Assembly: GCF_000764185.1 (NCBI RefSeq)
Contig: NZ_JQEC01000054.1
Location: 1-64,000, forward strand
Source: Colwellia psychrerythraea
Lineage (GTDB): Bacteria; Pseudomonadota; Gammaproteobacteria; Enterobacterales; Alteromonadaceae
DNA: 64,000 nt
Reading direction: 5' to 3'
Shown here: positions 19,992 to 29,060 of the stretch, one piece after another
Layout: each line of letters starts with the position of its first letter
How positions within the stretch are numbered: the first letter of the stretch is position 1
The notes under the pieces: generated by a model
Database searches by the model: none
What the model was told of the DNA's origin: nothing
The model's input: the letters and a program-made list of their open reading frames with translations, nothing else
Program-made: the position numbers and the translations under genes

Positions 19992-20161
19992 CTGATATTC
20001 TCTACTGGTATTTTGTGTGTGCTGCTACTGGTTACCGTCGCCCTTATAGTTAGTAAAAAAGGTCGATGTAATTGGTAAATAGTAGCCATAAATAAGCTTG
20101 ATGCTAGTTTATCATTCATTACTGCTAGAGTAGGCATAAATAACTATAAAAAGGAAATTCC

Positions 20162-20680
20162 ATGCTGGATTTACTGCCAGACTTATTTGATCAATACCCT
20201 GAGCAACTTGACCTCGCTGATCCAGCTTTTACTGATTACGGCAAGAATACTATTTTTTATGGTGAGATAGTCACAGTGTCTTGTTTTGAAGATAATTCAA
20301 AGGTGAAAGAACTATTAGCTACTGATGGTACAAACAAAGTGCTGGTAGTTGATGGTAAAGGCAGTATGAACCGCGCCCTATTAGGTGATTTGATAGCTGA
20401 AAATGCGGTTAAGCACAATTGGCAGGCGGTAGTTATAAATGGCTGCATTCGTGATGCTGGTACTATTGCTACTTTAGCGATTGCGGTAAAAGCCCTTGGT
20501 TGTAACCCGATAAAAACAGAAAAGTTAGGAGTGGGTGATATTAACATGGTAGTTAGTTTTGCAGGTCTTGACTTTATTCCGGGTTGGACTATTTATGGTG
20601 ATGCAAATGGCTTGGCGGTCAGTGAATCAAAACTCATATCAAGCGATTCTCAAGCGAATTATAGCCGAAACATGATCTAA
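20162..20680 (+). CDS. rraA: RraA family protein (ribonuclease E activity regulator)
   Basis: A 172-residue RraA-fold protein, close to the 161 residues of E. coli RraA. It begins with LPDLFDQYPEQLDL and has the family core VLVVDGKGSMNRALLGD and VINGCIRDAGTIA with the Arg97-Asp98 pair. Related aldolases use these residues to bind metal and substrate. In E. coli RraA binds RNase E and inhibits it. The start at 20162 follows AAAAGGAAATTCC. The C-terminus is somewhat longer than usual. Confidence 0.92.
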   Translation: MLDLLPDLFDQYPEQLDLADPAFTDYGKNTIFYGEIVTVSCFEDNSKVKELLATDGTNKVLVVDGKGSMNRALLGDLIAENAVKHNWQAVVINGCIRDAGTIATLAIAVKALGCNPIKTEKLGVGDINMVVSFAGLDFIPGWTIYGDANGLAVSESKLISSDSQANYSRNMI

Positions 20681-20710
20681 GTTTTACTGAACTAATGAAG
20701 AGCTATTGCC

Positions 20711-20950
20711 TAGTTAACCTGAACTCTGGATAAGCAGCATTTGCTCAATATTCCTCTTTATCCAATTCTCAGCGTTAAAACGTCGATAAATAACCCGTTA
20801 TTCATAAACGTTTTGCCTTAATAATCGAATAAATTGAAACATTGATAGAGTATATCGCTATTTAATCCGGTAAATTTTATTTTCAATAATCGTAAGCTGT
20901 TGTTTTTAATTAAACATCAAGCACTCATTATCCAGAGTTCAGGTTAGTTA
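20711..20950. mobile_element. MITE-like element with perfect terminal inverted repeats
   Basis: A non-coding element between rraA and the siroheme gene. Its termini are perfect 17-bp inverted repeats (ACCTGAACTCTGGATAA at 20717-20733 and its complement at 20928-20944). They are flanked on both sides by the hexamer TAGTTA (20711-20716 and 20945-20950), which looks like a target-site duplication. The interior is A/T rich with no open frame. This is the architecture of a miniature inverted-repeat transposable element moved by a transposase elsewhere; the family is not identifiable from the sequence alone. Confidence 0.75.
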
Positions 20951-21049
20951 TAAACAATGAAAGCATCAACTTAATGCAGGTTAAGGTTTTATCTTTTCTG
21001 CTATGTTAATCTGAACATATAAAGATGAATAAGTAGAGTTGGCTTGTCG

Positions 21050-22015
21050 ATGAAGTATTTTCCCGTTTTTCTTGATGGTAGTAAAATCAATGCCATGGTG
21101 ATTGGTGGTGGCGATGTAGCCGCCCGCAAAATTGAATTACTATTAAAAACTACCACAACCATTACCATAATGGCTGCCAGTGTTACCGAAGGCGTTGAAC
21201 GATTAATTAACGAAAATAACTTAACTTGGTTACAGCATAATTATAAAGCAGATTTATTAACTAAAACCACCTTAGTGATTGCTGCCACCGATGATGCAGC
21301 AGTAAATGAGCAAGTTTATTATGAAGCAGTAGAGTCTAAAATTCTTGCTAATGTGGTTGATCAACCTGCCCTGTGTACTTATATCACGCCGGCTATTATT
21401 GATCGTTCGCCAATGATTATTGCCCTTTCCAGCTCTGGTAGCGCCCCTATTCTCATTCGTATGTTACGCGAACAGATAGAGAAAATTTTACCGCAAGGCT
21501 ATGGCCGCTTGGCTGATTTCTCATTAAAATTTCGTGATCATGTAAAAGCCCGTATTAAAGGTATACGCAATCGCCGTACTTTTTGGGAAAGCACTTTGCG
21601 CGGTTCAATAGGTCAAAACTTACTTGATGGTAAACAACAACAAGCTGAGCAACAATTAATTGCAAGTTTGAAAGAGCAAATAGCACCGCCAAAGGGTGAA
21701 ATCGTTTTTATTCAAACCCTTGAAGGTAATCCTGATAACTTAACGCTGAACGCTCATCGCGCTTTACAGTTTGCTGACGCGGTTTTTTATGATGAAGCGG
21801 TAAATATTGAGCTTATTGAATATGTTCGCCGTGATGCACAAAAGTATCCTCAGAGCATAAGTTCAACTATTTTATTAAACTATCAACATGCTCTAGAGCT
21901 TGCCCAGCAAGGCCAACAAGTCATTTACTTACTCAGCGGTAATGAAGAACTACCAAGTAATGCGGCAGTAGTTAGTAGTGGTATTAGCACTAAAATCATT
22001 ACCAGCGGAAGCTAG
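21050..22015 (+). CDS. cysG: Siroheme synthase, dehydrogenase/ferrochelatase half with a truncated methylase remnant
   Basis: The N-terminal part (about residues 1-210) is the Met8p/CysG-B type precorrin-2 dehydrogenase and sirohydrochlorin ferrochelatase. It has MKYFPVFLDGSKINAMVIGGGDVAARKIELLL, VIAATDDAAVNEQVY and IALSSSGSAPILIRMLREQIE. The C-terminal CysG-A methylase half, normally about 240 residues, is cut to about 105. Its SAM-site motif GAGPGDPDLLTLKA is replaced by IQTLEGNPDNLTLNA, so methylase activity is very unlikely. Uroporphyrinogen methylation would need another enzyme. I use the ATG at 21050; a TTG two codons earlier is also open. Confidence 0.85.
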   Translation: MKYFPVFLDGSKINAMVIGGGDVAARKIELLLKTTTTITIMAASVTEGVERLINENNLTWLQHNYKADLLTKTTLVIAATDDAAVNEQVYYEAVESKILANVVDQPALCTYITPAIIDRSPMIIALSSSGSAPILIRMLREQIEKILPQGYGRLADFSLKFRDHVKARIKGIRNRRTFWESTLRGSIGQNLLDGKQQQAEQQLIASLKEQIAPPKGEIVFIQTLEGNPDNLTLNAHRALQFADAVFYDEAVNIELIEYVRRDAQKYPQSISSTILLNYQHALELAQQGQQVIYLLSGNEELPSNAAVVSSGISTKIITSGS

Positions 22016-22294
22016 ATTTTATCAAAACTTGATAGAATACTTTCTAGCAAGAATAAATTGTACAAAAGTACTGTCGGGATTTTTTACACTCTGAGTAAAA
22101 ACTCTAACATTTAAAAACACAAAATGACCATTATTTAACCACATAGCGACTATGGCGCGCTCTATGCAGCTTTTATAAGTGAAAATCAAACAAGGAGTGT
22201 ATCGATTAGTGACCTACTTAACGGCCTAAGTTGCAATTGTCACTTATTACTACTTTAAGGTGTACTTTAATTTTATACTGACAAGGAGTAAATA

Positions 22295-23158
22295 ATGAAC
22301 ACACTTAAAAAAGTCATAATTGCTTTAACATTATCAACTCTAGGTTTTACTTTTACGAGTAACGCTACCCCGATAACCCTATGGGATTGGGAAGTTGATA
22401 GTGCTTTTACTAGTTTTATTCCTGGTGGCCCTGATGTTATTGGTTCCACCGACAACCACCATTGGCTTGATCCTACGATATTGACATGGGGTACCCCTGT
22501 GGGAACCTTTGGTAGTTCACTTGATGTTTCTAGTGGCTCTGCTGGCCATGTTACTGGAGAAGACTTAGCTAACGGCGCCTCTACAATAACGTCCTCGTTA
22601 ACTCATAACAACTTCATTATCACAGGGTCAACCTTAACTTCCGCCACACTTAGTACAAAACTATTTCTTGCTCCCGCTGATATAGCCTTAAGTGGTGCGA
22701 TTCCACCTTTACTTTTCGATATAGTATTTAAGGAGACACCAAATAATGGCAGTGGTTGTATCTATTCAGGAGATCCTGAAGAAGGTACAACATTACCACT
22801 GTGTGAAAATGACATATTTGTTGTTGATGCTTTTGGTACCGACATTGATGAAAACGGTATTATTGAAGGAATTGAATACAACCCGTTCACTAATAGTTTT
22901 AATCAACAATTTAGCTTAGGTGCATATACATACAACATAGGCCTTTCTGTTGATACTTTGGCACAATTGGATGAAGTAGTTTGTGATAGAGTTGCAGGTG
23001 CTGATGATGATTGTATTGGTGTTACTACTGAAGAGAATAAAGCGAATACCTTTAATGTGCATATGACAATTACCCAAGTACCAGAGCCTTCAACCATTTT
23101 ACTCATGAGTTTGGCCTTATTTGGTATAGTCGCCAATATGCGTAAAAAACATAGTTAA
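22295..23158 (+). CDS. PEP-CTERM sorted exported protein
   Basis: A 287-residue secreted protein of unknown function. It has an N-terminal signal peptide (cleavage near SNATP) and, at the C-terminus, a PEP-CTERM sorting signal: VPEPSTILLMSLALFGIVANMRKK, given here as VPEPST, a hydrophobic helix and a basic end. Such proteins are processed by an exosortase, usually in organisms that make exopolysaccharide. The mature part is rich in T, S, D and N and has NHHWLDPTILTWGTP, a motif recalling the THxN group of PEP-CTERM proteins (tentative). The ribosome site AAGGAG is strong. No exosortase gene is in the window. Confidence 0.85.
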   Translation: MNTLKKVIIALTLSTLGFTFTSNATPITLWDWEVDSAFTSFIPGGPDVIGSTDNHHWLDPTILTWGTPVGTFGSSLDVSSGSAGHVTGEDLANGASTITSSLTHNNFIITGSTLTSATLSTKLFLAPADIALSGAIPPLLFDIVFKETPNNGSGCIYSGDPEEGTTLPLCENDIFVVDAFGTDIDENGIIEGIEYNPFTNSFNQQFSLGAYTYNIGLSVDTLAQLDEVVCDRVAGADDDCIGVTTEENKANTFNVHMTITQVPEPSTILLMSLALFGIVANMRKKHS

Positions 23159-23242
23159 CAGTGGAGGTAATTATATCTCATAAAATAACGCTGGATAAAA
23201 TGAGTTACACCTAAAGTAAATATTTTTACATTGAATAAATCC

Positions 23243-23272
23243 AAAAGCAGCCAAAATGGCTGCTTTTTTTTT
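23243..23272 (+). terminator. Rho-independent terminator after the PEP-CTERM gene
   Basis: A perfect stem AAAAGCAGCC/GGCTGCTTTT with a 5-nt loop is followed by nine T in a row, about 85 bp past the stop codon. Confidence 0.9.
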
Positions 23273-23292
23273 AGTTTTAGTTTTAGTTTTAG
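23269..23292. repeat. (TTTTAG)4 hexanucleotide repeat
   Basis: Four tandem TTTTAG units directly continue the T run of the terminator. It is intergenic and most likely arose by slippage; no function is apparent. Confidence 0.85.
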
Positions 23293-23483
23293 TTTTATGA
23301 TATTTGAAAATGTACTAGCCCTTATCCGTTGACTTAAAAAATGAATGCGTCTAAAATCTTGTACAGGTTGCAGAGACGCCTTTTCCGCCCAAGATGAATT
23401 CACTCTGATATCAACGATTAATCAGTTCAATATGAACTAAGTAGGCTTTGCGGAATGCCATAGATACTTAGAGGAATTGAATT

Positions 23484-23684
23484 GTGACTTCACGCAAGTA
23501 TTATCTACCCAAACCTAAAATGCAAAATGCCCCTCAGCCTTTACTTAGTAAACTGGTTTTGCTTTTCTGTTTTTTAACCGTTATTCAGCTTTATAGTTTA
23601 TTTCCAGCCACCACTCTCATCGCTAGTTGTGATTTTTCATTCGCTAATAGTCTATTTTTTCACGCCAGTATTGAATTGAAATAA
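23484..23684 (+). CDS. Small hypothetical protein with one hydrophobic segment
   Basis: A 66-residue open frame with a GTG start preceded by a good AGAGGAA ribosome site, ending 10 bp before the next gene. It has a single hydrophobic segment, LLSKLVLLFCFLTVIQLYSLF. I do not recognise it. The ribosome site and tight spacing to the next gene favour a real small membrane peptide or a translated leader, but composition alone cannot settle this. Confidence 0.4.
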   Translation: MTSRKYYLPKPKMQNAPQPLLSKLVLLFCFLTVIQLYSLFPATTLIASCDFSFANSLFFHASIELK

Positions 23685-23694
23685 GGAGAGCATT

Positions 23695-24225
23695 ATGGAT
23701 CTGGCAATAAATGAAATAAAAACGCAGGCAAAAAAATTACTAAAGGCACTTAGAGCTGACATAAACTTAATGCAGATGATGAGATTGCCCCTAAAGAAAG
23801 TCGCAGTATCGTCACCTTCTGAATTAAAATTAAAGCACTGCTTAGGCTTGGTCGCAATTGAATTAGGCTTTAAGGATTGGCATGAAGCTCAGCAGATTTT
23901 GTCAGGTACAAAACCTTCATCGACGACAGTAAATATGGGGAGCTACTTTTACCCTAAGAGCTGTGGTGGTTTTATTAATGAATGGTTTGCCGAGTACTCC
24001 TTAGCCGAAAAGACCTTACTCAAAAGCTCGACATCAAAATGGTTATTACCCTATAAAAATCAATTTATTGTAGTAGAACACGATTATATTGCAGTATTTA
24101 AACTAGATAAGGACGTAATGCCATTATGGAAAGAAGTAAAACACGACATGGTGGCAAGTTATAATAGCTTAGCTTGGGATAAAATAGCCTGTGCTGTTAT
24201 TCGACATAGACCGAAAAACTATTAA
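23695..24225 (+). CDS. Hypothetical protein with a glyoxalase-related N-terminal helical domain
   Basis: A 176-residue soluble protein with a strong AAGGAGAG ribosome site. The N-terminus (residues 5-70: EIKTQAKKLLKALR, then LKHCLGLVAIELGFKDWHEAQ) resembles the short helical domain found in so-called glyoxalase-related proteins (AKxLRxxL, then H/K-x2-LxLVAxxxGFxDWxxL). The remainder, with GSYFYPKSCGGFINEWFAEY and a predicted beta-rich end, is not recognised. No function can be given. Confidence 0.6.
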   Translation: MDLAINEIKTQAKKLLKALRADINLMQMMRLPLKKVAVSSPSELKLKHCLGLVAIELGFKDWHEAQQILSGTKPSSTTVNMGSYFYPKSCGGFINEWFAEYSLAEKTLLKSSTSKWLLPYKNQFIVVEHDYIAVFKLDKDVMPLWKEVKHDMVASYNSLAWDKIACAVIRHRPKNY

Positions 24226-24385
24226 AAGCTAAATGATTCTAAACTTAGTAATCTGAGCTTAGTTACTTGAGCTTAATTAATTACTGATTCCTCCTTTTTA
24301 GAAGAGTGAATTCTTATTAATTTCCCCCTTAAACTTTGCGCCTAATTACGATATATTAAAGTTATTAGGTTAGTTAGGGAAGATT

Positions 24386-24994
24386 ATGTCTAAAACAAGG
24401 ATGTCATGGCTATTTTTTATGGTGATCACTGGCTGTATGTTGATGTATGCAGGTTTTAGTGGTTACCATATTTCTTATCTCTCTGTGCTTGAAGTTATTG
24501 AAGGTGAGCGCTCAATCACTCATTTATTTAGAGCTAAAAAAGAAGAGCCAATAAAAAGGTTTCATTACGACTTAAGCGATAGTCATCGCTATTACTCAAC
24601 GTTTAGATATAACGAATCACTACGTAGTGTTTGGCAAGCGTTGCTTGCAACACAATCTAAGCAATATATTAATCTGATTATTAGTAATATTCCCGCTTTG
24701 ACTGCTAAAGAACAAGAGTATTACGCTAGAAAGAATTACTTTAATAATCCCAGTGAAGAAGAGGTAATAGCTAAGTACCTTAACAACAACTCAAAAAGCT
24801 CTATCACTACTAGGTATAATTTACTAGAAAGAGCTACCTTTGTGGCTGTGAGTAAAACAAATAAAAAAACATTTATCCATCGACTAAAAAACACTAATTT
24901 ATCAATCAATTACAATAAAAATAAAGTTCAAGCCGAATTCGCTATTTTTCAATTTGCCCTTAACGGTCAATTGACTAAAATAACCTCAAGATAA
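24386..24994 (+). CDS. Hypothetical membrane-anchored protein
   Basis: A 202-residue protein with one N-terminal membrane segment (WLFFMVITGCMLMYAGFSGY) and a largely helical, basic and Tyr/Asn-rich remainder, probably periplasmic. AGGGAAG precedes the ATG. There is no recognisable domain. It stands alone between two unrelated genes with gaps of about 160 and 210 bp. Confidence 0.6.
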   Translation: MSKTRMSWLFFMVITGCMLMYAGFSGYHISYLSVLEVIEGERSITHLFRAKKEEPIKRFHYDLSDSHRYYSTFRYNESLRSVWQALLATQSKQYINLIISNIPALTAKEQEYYARKNYFNNPSEEEVIAKYLNNNSKSSITTRYNLLERATFVAVSKTNKKTFIHRLKNTNLSINYNKNKVQAEFAIFQFALNGQLTKITSR

Positions 24995-25207
24995 AGGGTT
25001 GGAGCGAATATAATTTACTCACTAGAGGCACTATGCTGTTCCTGTCTCTCCCTACAATAAATGGTTAATTTAATCATTTATTGGTTAAGTACAAACGCTA
25101 ACTTCTATAAAAACCTTTCATAGCCCTTATAAACAGTGTTTCGCTTTGATTGGAATACTATTTGCTATAACAAAGTAAATCTAACCCATTAAAAAGAAGA
25201 TACAGCT

Positions 25208-25768
25208 ATGAACGAAAAACAACTAACACTGATCAGTAAGTATTTTGTCGGTTTTGTCACATTAATTATTTGGTCATTGCTCATTTGGCAATACCTTAAC
25301 GAAGGTGTGCCAAGTCATTACCTACTACAAAACCCTGAATTCCCTGAACTATCGAATTGGTGGGGAGCTTTATTATTGCCCGTTTTGTCATGGGCTCTAC
25401 TTGGCTTGATTAAAAAACGCATTATAAACTCACCTGAAGCAAGTAGGCCATTACTTATTAAGCAAGTGGTTATCAGCTTGGTTATTTCACTCATCTATGG
25501 CGTAATACTCTCGTTAACTTTCCTATATGGATATGCAGAAGTTTCATCGGTATTGTTTCCTGGCATATTGTTTTTTGCACTATTTTTCAGAGTTTATAGA
25601 GCAGAGTTTTTACTGGGTTTTATTCTGAGTATGAGCTTTGTGTTTGGCGCGGTATTGCCAACAATATTTGCTGCGCTGATCGGGCTTGCATCAGCGATAG
25701 TTTATTTTGTGGTACATTTTATTTGGGCAAAAGTTAGCAGGCTCAAATCAACAAAACAAACGGCTTAG
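25208..25768 (+). CDS. Hypothetical integral membrane protein
   Basis: A 186-residue protein with about five membrane segments (near residues 12-30, 47-65, 85-107, 110-130 and 138-170) and a basic C-terminus. It begins MNEKQLTLISKYFVGF after an AAGAAG site. I do not recognise a family. Short loops suggest a small channel-like or CPBP-like protein, but no catalytic motif is visible. Confidence 0.6.
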   Translation: MNEKQLTLISKYFVGFVTLIIWSLLIWQYLNEGVPSHYLLQNPEFPELSNWWGALLLPVLSWALLGLIKKRIINSPEASRPLLIKQVVISLVISLIYGVILSLTFLYGYAEVSSVLFPGILFFALFFRVYRAEFLLGFILSMSFVFGAVLPTIFAALIGLASAIVYFVVHFIWAKVSRLKSTKQTA

Positions 25769-25861
25769 AAAATACACCTACCAGAATTGGTTATTGAAAT
25801 TTTTTAGTGACTGCCTTTTGCAGTAGAATTTTTTATCATTATCGATGATCCTGCTGCAAGA

Positions 25862-28117
25862 TTATTTAGTAAAGCTGCTATCTGGTGTACCCGAAAAACA
25901 GGATAGTACATAAGGATAGCTAACCGTAACGTAGTAAGCATAACCACCATTTAGTGTCATGCCATTACATTCATCTAAATCGCCCAAACCTTCAATATAT
26001 TCATAATCGTCTCTAAATGATCCATCATAACTTCCCCCTGGGTCACCGGCTCCTGTTGGTCTATCACCTGATTTCAAACGATAGCTGGATCTGACTGAAC
26101 GAACTTCACCTTGATCATCAAAATAAGTCCCATAGATAGGGAATCCATCCGCAGCAAAGCCTATAACCGGCGAGTCTTGCTGATCATTGTTTTCGAATAA
26201 GGCGATAGGTGAGCCATGATAGTGGTAAGTACCATCTGGTTGAGCGTGAGCATTATGAGAGTCAACGGCAAAACCATTGGCGCTATGCATTGGATCGTAT
26301 CGCCAAGGCTCGTTTATATCATTACAGCCAATTTTACCATTACCCACACCATAACAACCTGCAGCTAACAGGTCGACCTTAACACCATTGAGTAATATTG
26401 CATTGTCTACTTGCAATGACAGTGGGGTAACTTGGCTTGCTTTAGTTGGGGAGATAGTAATTTCAAACTGATCATTTTGTTCACTGACATCATTTGGAAA
26501 TGCATTGCCGCCATCATTAAAATCGTGATTAGGGATGGCATTGGTGTTAAAGACACACTTATTACCTACTTGTGAAATAACAAGATCGCCCTGAAACACA
26601 GTGCCTATATTTATATCATTCACCGTTGAGGTAAATTTCTCAATATAATCAACACAGTTATTACTTTTATTGGTAAGCGTAGTGTTGGTTATATCAATAC
26701 TGCTTACGGTTTCGTCGCCATATATAAGGGCTGAAACAGCAGTTAAGTTAGTGACTTGTGCTAATAACTCAACATCATTAGTTGGCAGTAGGTTATTGGT
26801 TTCTGAAAACATATCCAATAAATCATCTGATGAGTTACCTGATAGTAAATACAGCTCTTGACTGCCATCTTCAAACTCAATCAGCTTATAGTCTTTTGAT
26901 CGTGTTGCCCAGCCACTGACCTCATCTGACTTATAAGCTGTGTAGCTATATTCTCTTCCCCCAACGCTCCCACCAGTAAATAGAGATTTAAAACTCTGGC
27001 TATCATGTACTTTAGTTGCTGACACTCCTGCAATTTCAGCTATCGTTGCATATAAGTCAGTTGCAGTGATTAAAGCACTTTCTCTTTCATTAATTCGTGT
27101 TACACCTTGGCCTGATACAATAAAGGGCGTAGCAATACCCCCTTGATATAAACTACCTTTGGCATGTGTTTTACTATAAGTCGATGTATCGATAACACTA
27201 CTTGGTGTACCGTTATCACCAATAAAAATGACAATGGTATTGTTGCGAGTTTCTTCATCTAAAGAATCTAACAATCGACCTATTTCAGCGTCCATTGCTT
27301 CAATTGCCGATAAATAGTAATCCCGCTTATTGTCAGTTATATCACTCGACGTACCTGATAAATCTCGGCTGTGTAGAGCTGCTGGCGGCAAGTGAAAAGG
27401 TGAGTGTGGAGCAGAGTAAGCTAGCCATACAAACCAAGGTGTTGTTTGTTCACTCAACCAATCAAGCGCTAAGTTAGTAATTTTAGTGGAGTGATATTCT
27501 GTAGAATTTTCTACCACACCATTAACGGTAAGTGACCAATTGTAGTAGTCAGACAAATTGCCTATATTACCGGCATAATAATCAACACCAACATCATTGG
27601 GGTGTGTCTCACTAGTTCCACCAATATGCCATTTACCAAATACTGCCGACTGATAGTTGTCTGAAGCGGCATTACCCTTTAAATACTGTTGTAATATTTC
27701 ATGCTCTGAGGATAGGTTTCCAGGCAATGACTCAACGCCATTATTAACACCGTATTTTCCAGTAATAATCGTACTACGTGTTGTTGAACATGCTGGTGTA
27801 ACCCACATATTCTCGAAAGTAATTCCTTGCTGCGCAAGCATATTCAGCGTTGGAGTTTTTGGCATATTTTCACTCAACGCATATTGAGCAGAGGCGTCTA
27901 AACCTTGATCATCCGAGATTATAAACAAGATATTAGCTTGTACTTGTGCTTCATCATTTTCGCTAGACTCCTCTATCGGTGTTTCTACCGGAGCTTCGAT
28001 CGGCGTATCTAGCGGAATATCAATTAAGCTATCAGCTTCTCCTGTAGAATCTGCCCCACAACTTACAAGGCTAATGAATGTAATAGTGATGAAAAAATAG
28101 CGTAATACTTTAAACAT
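25862..28117 (-). CDS. Sulfatase-YHYH domain fusion lipoprotein
   Basis: A 751-residue exported lipoprotein: the signal ends in a lipobox with Cys20 (LVSC). A Pro/Glu-rich linker (30-58) follows. A sulfatase domain runs from about 60 to 420, with metal site FIISDDQG, Cys110 in ACSTTRSTIITGKYG, GKWHIGG and FIGDNGTPS. The formylglycine motif reads C-S-T-T-R rather than the usual C-x-P/A-x-R. From about 560 to 751 there is a YHYH domain with NDINEPWRYDPM, GTYHYHGSP, GFAADGFPIYG and Cys near the end. It probably acts on sulfated marine polysaccharides or other sulfate or phosphate esters (inference). The fusion of the two domains is notable. Confidence 0.85.
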   Translation of the reverse strand: MFKVLRYFFITITFISLVSCGADSTGEADSLIDIPLDTPIEAPVETPIEESSENDEAQVQANILFIISDDQGLDASAQYALSENMPKTPTLNMLAQQGITFENMWVTPACSTTRSTIITGKYGVNNGVESLPGNLSSEHEILQQYLKGNAASDNYQSAVFGKWHIGGTSETHPNDVGVDYYAGNIGNLSDYYNWSLTVNGVVENSTEYHSTKITNLALDWLSEQTTPWFVWLAYSAPHSPFHLPPAALHSRDLSGTSSDITDNKRDYYLSAIEAMDAEIGRLLDSLDEETRNNTIVIFIGDNGTPSSVIDTSTYSKTHAKGSLYQGGIATPFIVSGQGVTRINERESALITATDLYATIAEIAGVSATKVHDSQSFKSLFTGGSVGGREYSYTAYKSDEVSGWATRSKDYKLIEFEDGSQELYLLSGNSSDDLLDMFSETNNLLPTNDVELLAQVTNLTAVSALIYGDETVSSIDITNTTLTNKSNNCVDYIEKFTSTVNDINIGTVFQGDLVISQVGNKCVFNTNAIPNHDFNDGGNAFPNDVSEQNDQFEITISPTKASQVTPLSLQVDNAILLNGVKVDLLAAGCYGVGNGKIGCNDINEPWRYDPMHSANGFAVDSHNAHAQPDGTYHYHGSPIALFENNDQQDSPVIGFAADGFPIYGTYFDDQGEVRSVRSSYRLKSGDRPTGAGDPGGSYDGSFRDDYEYIEGLGDLDECNGMTLNGGYAYYVTVSYPYVLSCFSGTPDSSFTK

Positions 28118-28310
28118 AACGACCCTAACCTCGTAATAAATGATTATATATAATACAACACAGCTTTAATGTTATTAACTTAGTTTGTACTAAAAAAAGT
28201 AAGTTTGGGTAAAGCATAAGTAAAGTTATGTAAAACAGTCGCTACCAATTTACACAACTTTAAAAGTATAGGTACACCGACTACATATGAATGATAATTG
28301 ACTACTGAGC

Positions 28311-28427
28311 TTAATTGACTATTTTACTGACCACAAAACTAAACGAATTATCGATAATGCGCTCAATTTCAGCTTGAGGAATTGAGCCAGCTAACATGCC
28401 CTTACTCCAGAGATGTTGAATGCTGTT
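28311..28427 (-). pseudogene. YjbR/MmcQ 3'-end remnant 1
   Basis: Without a start codon, the minus strand reads HLWSKGMLAGSIPQAEIERI then IDNSFSFVVSKIVN and a stop. This matches the C-terminal part of the full gene at 35582 (RLWNTIILDGSIPQGEIERM then IDNSFKLVVSKM), but the last 12 residues or so are missing. It is the most degraded of four such remnants. Confidence 0.75.
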
Positions 28428-28687
28428 TAACAATAAATCTAGCAAATAAAACGCGACAGAAGCACAAAACGTTTAGGAACTAAAAAGGTATTTACCTTAG
28501 CCACTAAAGCGGTGGTAAATAGTTTAAGATTAGTAAAAATTACGCTGTATCTTTCTAATACATATCATAAAAGCTATTAATCAAATAAAAATAATTACAC
28601 GGAGATGCTCTTTTTAGTCATATTACTTACCACTAGCTTCTTTATTCAAAATAAGCATGAAGGAATTATTTATAAGTCTTAGTACTT

Positions 28688-28705
28688 CACCAGTAGGTAC
28701 TGGTG
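28688..28705. promoter_or_regulatory. 18-bp perfect palindrome
   Basis: CACCAGTA-GG-TACTGGTG. It has no T run, so it is more likely an operator or a structural remnant than a terminator. It lies about 360 bp upstream of the DUF885 gene and 570 bp upstream of the sulfatase gene. The regulator is unknown. Confidence 0.4.
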
Positions 28706-29060
28706 CCATAAAAACACACCAATACCTAATGCTTTTAAATCGTGTAAACATTAGCGCTACCAATTTTTACAATGCTGCTCATCACTAACACATTGACCTC
28801 TGAGTATTATCACTAATCAGAGTAAATCAATTAGTCGAATTACTACCGCTTCGGGTTTCCATAAATAGACAATAAAAATGATGAGTGAATATTAAATATC
28901 TGCTTTCCCTTTTAATAAAAGAAGTATGTCTGCTTTTGTTAATTTCTCATTTTCTTTTACTTGATGTTATAAGTTTGTTAACTTCAATTCGATTACAATA
29001 CATAATTACTATTAAACATCTGATTTTAATAGTTTAATAATCTGAAGAACAGAGGGAACT

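Larger units (their letters stand above)
28118..29060. other. Long intergenic region with a gene remnant
   Basis: About 940 bp between the divergent sulfatase and DUF885 peptidase genes. It contains the YjbR/MmcQ remnant at 28311-28427 and an 18-bp palindrome at 28688-28705. The rest is A/T rich with no credible coding frame and probably holds promoters for both flanking genes. Confidence 0.6.

Noticed and set aside
23269..23292. (TTTTAG)4 as a phase-variation switch
   Set aside because: It follows a terminator and is not within a promoter or gene, so simple slippage of a T/A-rich tail is enough.
24995..25207. Possible small gene between the two hypothetical membrane protein genes
   Set aside because: Only short A/T-rich frames without ribosome sites are present.
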